DNA of 64,000 nucleotides from Homalodisca vitripennis. Taxonomy: Eukaryota; Arthropoda; Insecta; Hemiptera; Cicadellidae. Below, in pieces: positions 60,201 through 64,000 of the stretch. Within the stretch, counting starts at the first letter, position 1. Every line of letters begins with the position of its first letter. The notes beneath the pieces were generated by a model, which was not told where the DNA came from, did no database searches, and saw nothing but the letters and a program-made list of their open reading frames with translations. A program made the translations under genes and the position numbers. The stretch covers positions 1 through 64,000 of the forward strand of contig NW_025778831.1 in NCBI RefSeq assembly GCF_021130785.1. The letters run 5' to 3'.

Positions 60201-62005
60201 TTTTGTTCATTCGCTTGCAACTTTTGTTTTTTAGCCTTAGCTCGTTCAATAACTGACGGAGGTTAGCTTGGCCTTTAAATAACGAGATAGGAGTATGCAA
60301 TAATCACGTGTCGCCAGGCTTTGCTTAGTTTGAATGCAATATTCATGTATATAGCTCATTTCATAAGGCTATATGTATAACATTTCTTATGTTAAAAAGT
60401 CATTTGATTCTATGTAGTTTCTTTAACAACTTATTTATTCAGAGAATTCGTCATTGCCATCATGGTTACCTTGAGACAAATCTATAAGTGTTTTATAATG
60501 CTCAGTCTATGTCATGGAGTGACATACAACGTCATCGAACTCGATATTTCCTATACAGAAAAGAAACTTTTCAAGTCCATAGCGACTATAATGAGTTCTC
60601 GAGATAACTTGCTGGCAGACAGACAGACAGAAATAATATTTTTCCATTCCCTCGAGTGATAGGCTTTTTCTAAAGCTCAGCCAATTGCCCTTTATAACTC
60701 GCACGACCCATGTCACACCGTCAAAATAAACATTGGTCTTAAAAGTCTAGGAAATATTATATTATAAGTTAAAAATATTTATTTACAACCTATTTCTTAG
60801 TTAAAACCAATTGAGGAACATATTTCAAGAAGCATTAGCCCCGGCTACAAGTAAAACTGTATTATACATTCATCTAATACAAATGCATTTGTTTGCTAAC
60901 AGTTGGTTCAGTACGTAATTCAAGCGTGAAAAAGAAACATTAGCAATGATTTAGCAGACGCAGAAGTATATTTTAAATTAAGCATACCTTTTATGGTAGT
61001 TACTGAAATAATAAATAAGTTTCGCAGTAGTAATGGATTCAGATAAGATTCTCTTGGTAACCAAGGGAAAACACCTACAGACAAATATGATTTCATTTTT
61101 AACGCTTTTTGCCAATTTTTTACAGATTTTTGCCAATACTAGGATTGTATCACAACAGTCTTTTATCGTTTTGTAGTTTCAATATGCTCTCCGACAGACC
61201 CGACCGCATTCCTTTGAATACTGCACGGTATTGGATTTTAATGAATGCAATTAACTGAGCTCTCGAGTCATCTGCGTCCAATTAAGATGTAGAGATCCAG
61301 GTAAACTGCGAAGAAAAATAAAAACGTACTATCAAAAAGACCTCACTAAACGAATTTCCTAACGATACTTTGAGTCCTTTTCATTAAAGTTTAATTTCAT
61401 GTTTAAATTAGTTAAATAACTCACTTAAAATAAAATCTCGTGCTTAATGTGTATTTTTATTAATCCATAAAGAAGTAATATAAATTAAAACAATTAAATA
61501 AAACTTAAAATATCATTAAAACGGTAGATAAAAACGAAACCCGCGTAAAAACATTTCGCACGTAACAAGCCACCGTATTCTCACCAGTTTTTTAATCAAA
61601 ACTCAGATACACAATTTTAAGTACCTGGTCAGACAACGAGAACACCTCTTTATCTATATTACAATGGATGGCTGCTATGTAAACCCAGACGGAGCTCTTT
61701 TGTCTCTGATGTCGAATCGCCAAATTTTATTTGGATCTTTTAGACAGACGCGGGACTCCAGATTCCAGGAGTTCTGTGACATTGTCAGATTTCAGACGCC
61801 GCACTAAGTGGAAGGTGAATTGGAGATAAATTCAACATTCGTATTGTACCAAACTCTGCCCACTATTGCTACGTTACTATCTACATACTACTAATTTACA
61901 AACTGTATCTAACAGCGGTTATGACGTCAATTGCAAACGGATTTCCCAGAATAAAAAATAATCAAAAGCGTAAATGTGGAACAGGAGATCATCGGCGATA
62001 CAGAT
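57292..62005. repeat. Right arm of the giant inverted repeat, outer part
   Basis: Mirror of about 6,376 back to 930. It includes about 2.5 units of the 233-bp family at 57,750-58,270 (9 in the left arm) and a single dispersed copy at 61,660-61,870. The block 59,470-60,290 has no left-arm counterpart. No host gene is seen. Confidence 0.8.
59470..60300 (-). pseudogene. Penelope-type GIY-YIG endonuclease fragment
   Basis: The 114-residue frame at 59,956-60,300 contains VIYKIFCGCKKTYIGQTSR then ETRLKEH, the classic GIY-YIG start found at the C-terminus of Penelope-like reverse transcriptases. Coding traces continue past the stop (TLVEHAI then NHHVNFESS) with stops and frame changes. No reverse transcriptase domain is visible upstream; the frame ends where homology to the left arm resumes at about 60,290. 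The segment is missing from the left arm, so it is a 5'-truncated insertion or the left arm lost it. Confidence 0.65.
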
Positions 62006-62302
62006 TGCGTTAATAATTTTAAATAGGTGATGGAAGTTATCTTGGTTGGCAACATGTTTTTGATTTATCACATCTTCAGACCCTCGCGCCCTTACCCTAC
62101 GCTGTGATGAAGGGTTATTAATTACGATAGTTCTTTAACAGTGGAACTGGCAAATAATGGTTAGCTCTCTAGTAAATTCAAAGCTCCCACACTTGATGAA
62201 TACAGAATCATTTTAATGAAACCAATTTAAAACATGCCCTCGGAGGGAGAAAAACATTATTATGTACATACTCAGCCACTGAAATATTGGAAGAAGAGAA
62301 TG
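62006..62302. other. DNA beyond the right arm: nothing seen
   Basis: AT-rich stretch between the end of the inverted repeat and the 138-bp tandem array. No gene or repeat recognised. Confidence 0.4.
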
Positions 62303-63390
62303 TTGGACTGATGGTTTTAGGCGATTACCTCAGCCATGGGTTGCCCAGCACTGTCCTCAGTTAATGGCGCTCTTTCCACGGCCACCCAGAACTGCGCGGT
62401 AAGCATCGACTGAAACATCGGCAGTGCATCTCAGAGGATGTTGGACTGATGGTTTTAGGCAATTACCTCAGCCATGGGTTGTGCAGCACTGTCCTCAGTT
62501 AATGGCGCTCTCTCCACGGCCACCCATAACTGCGCGATAAGCATCGACTGAAACATCGGCAGTGCATCTCAGAGGATGTTGGACTGATGGTTTTAGGTGA
62601 TTACCTCAGCCATGGGTTGTCCAGCACTGTCCTCAGTTAATACCGCTCTTTCCACGGCCACCCATAACTGCGCGATAAGCATCGACTGAAACATCGGCAG
62701 TGCATCTCAGAGGATGTTGGACTGATGGTTTTAGGTGATTACCTCAGCCATGGGTTGTGCAGCACTGTCCTCAGTTAATGGCGCTCTCTCCACGGCCACC
62801 CATAACTGCGCGATAAGCATCGACTGAAACATCGGCAGTGCATCTCAGAGGATGTTGGACTGATGGTTTTAGGTGATTACCTCAGCCATGGGTTGTGCAG
62901 CACTGTCCTCAGTTAATGGCGCTCTCTCCACGGCCACCCATAACTGCGCGATAAGCATCGACTGAAACATCGGCAGTGCATCTCAGAGGATGTTGGACTG
63001 ATGGTTTTAGGTGATTACCTCAGCCATGGGTTGTGCAGCACTGTCCTCAGTTAATGGCGCTCTCTCCACGGCCACCCATAACTGCGCGATAAGCATCGAC
63101 TGAAACATCGGCAGTGCATCTCAGAGGATGTTGGACTGATGGTTTTAGGTGATTACCTCAGCCGTGGGTTGTACAGCACTGTTCTCAGTTTAATGGCGCT
63201 CTCTCCACGGCCACCCATAACTGCGCGATAAGCATCGACTGAAACATCGGCAGTGCATTTCAGAGGATGTTGGACTGATGGTTTTAGGCGATTACCTCAG
63301 CCATGGGTTGTGCAGCACTGTCCTCAGTTAATGGCGCTCTCTCCACGGCCATTCAGAACTGCGCGATAAGCATCGACACTTCGAAAAGTG
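62303..63390 (+). repeat. Tandem array of a 138-bp unit, 8 copies
   Basis: Units start TTGGACTGATGGTTTTAGG at 62,303, 62,441, 62,579, 62,717, 62,855, 62,993, 63,131 and 63,270. The last is truncated. Copies are highly similar; the seventh has one extra T, giving 139 bp. It is GC-richer than its surroundings and shares nothing visible with the arm repeats. Confidence 0.93.
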
Positions 63391-64000
63391 ATTTTAGTTC
63401 CACAATCATTGTTACACAATCATTGTTACACAATAGTTTTATTTTGTGTAGCGTGGGTCTTTAATGTACGAAGACTACACTCGTAAACACTCGAATACTA
63501 TAAGGATTCAATTCTTTAAGTAAGCCCAATCTACATTTATTACCTATATTTATTTTGTACAATATTCTAGTTTTTTACTACTGCACAATGACAACGAAGT
63601 AGACAGTAACAACAAAGGGAGGTATTTACTCAGCATTACCATGTCAATTGAACTCTGCTGCGGGCTGTTGTCTCCCTGTATGTTATATAATGGTTAGTCT
63701 TTGTTTCTGTCTTTATATATTCATTTTTACAGAGGTTTTTAAATTACAATTTAAAGTATGAATATTATTTTTTTAATTTTTACACAGATTTGTTTACAAG
63801 ATAACTGTTACTCACATACAGGGCATTAGTTTAAAATAATTTCATCATCTTTTACCAACAAGGTGTATTAAAACTAGAGGTCCCAAGTTCAAATCTGAAA
63901 ATTCCGAAATACCATTTAAAATTTATGTGTTTGTGATAATCTGTGAAACTTTTTTTACATTATTAATACTTATTACTGTATTATTAACCTATTACGACTG
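63391..64000. other. AT-rich end of window: nothing seen
   Basis: No gene, repeat or element is recognised. A 15-bp direct duplication of CAATCATTGTTACACA occurs near 63,402-63,432. Confidence 0.4.

Overview
The window is AT-rich eukaryotic DNA, most likely from an arthropod genome and probably an insect. The evidence is an intergenic background full of transposon relics, a DUF4817-type Tc1/mariner element, a Penelope-type GIY-YIG fragment, and a complete Polinton/Maverick (adintovirus-like) element of 20.7 kb. The species cannot be named from sequence alone, and no convincing host protein-coding gene was found.

Layout. 1-930 and about 63,400-64,000 are unremarkable AT-rich DNA. About 930-14,810 and about 26,640-62,005 are the two arms of a giant inverted repeat (about 13.9 kb per arm once insertions are removed), with a spacer of about 11.8 kb. 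The spacer holds a 2,545-bp mariner-like element (23,331-25,875) and more diverged pieces of the same arm sequence. The arms carry two tandem arrays, of about 233 bp and 81 bp, that expanded in opposite arms. The right arm has two insertions missing from the left arm: the Polinton (36,547-57,285) and a short Penelope-type fragment (about 59,470-60,290). A separate 138-bp tandem array lies at 62,303-63,390.

The Polinton is bounded by AATAAG target duplications, and the unoccupied site survives once in the left arm. It begins 5'-AG, ends CT-3', and has 658-bp terminal inverted repeats loaded with E-box, YY1-like and E2F-like motifs. Every recognised gene lies on the minus strand. From right to left they are: DNA polymerase B; a BC-box/zinc-finger protein; a DDE integrase with a chromodomain; a packaging ATPase; a glycosyltransferase-like protein; a DUF8207-like protein; a coiled-coil protein; a fibre-like repeat protein; a small protein; a parvovirus-type phospholipase A2 protein; an adenain-like protease; a minor capsid candidate; a major capsid candidate; three unrecognised proteins; and a seven-exon RING-finger gene. 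Together these give replication, integration, capsid assembly, packaging and maturation, plus probable host-interaction genes.

The structural block is very compact, with four stop/start overlaps (ATGA or TGATG), while separate genes have TATA boxes close to their ATGs. Many genes show frame changes, mostly at homopolymers. The two terminal repeats also differ mainly by homopolymer length, so most breaks may be sequencing errors rather than decay. The most novel observation is a pair of 100-113 nt elements just 3' of two different genes. Their sequences differ, but they keep the same stems by compensatory changes around identical linkers, which suggests an undescribed structured RNA.
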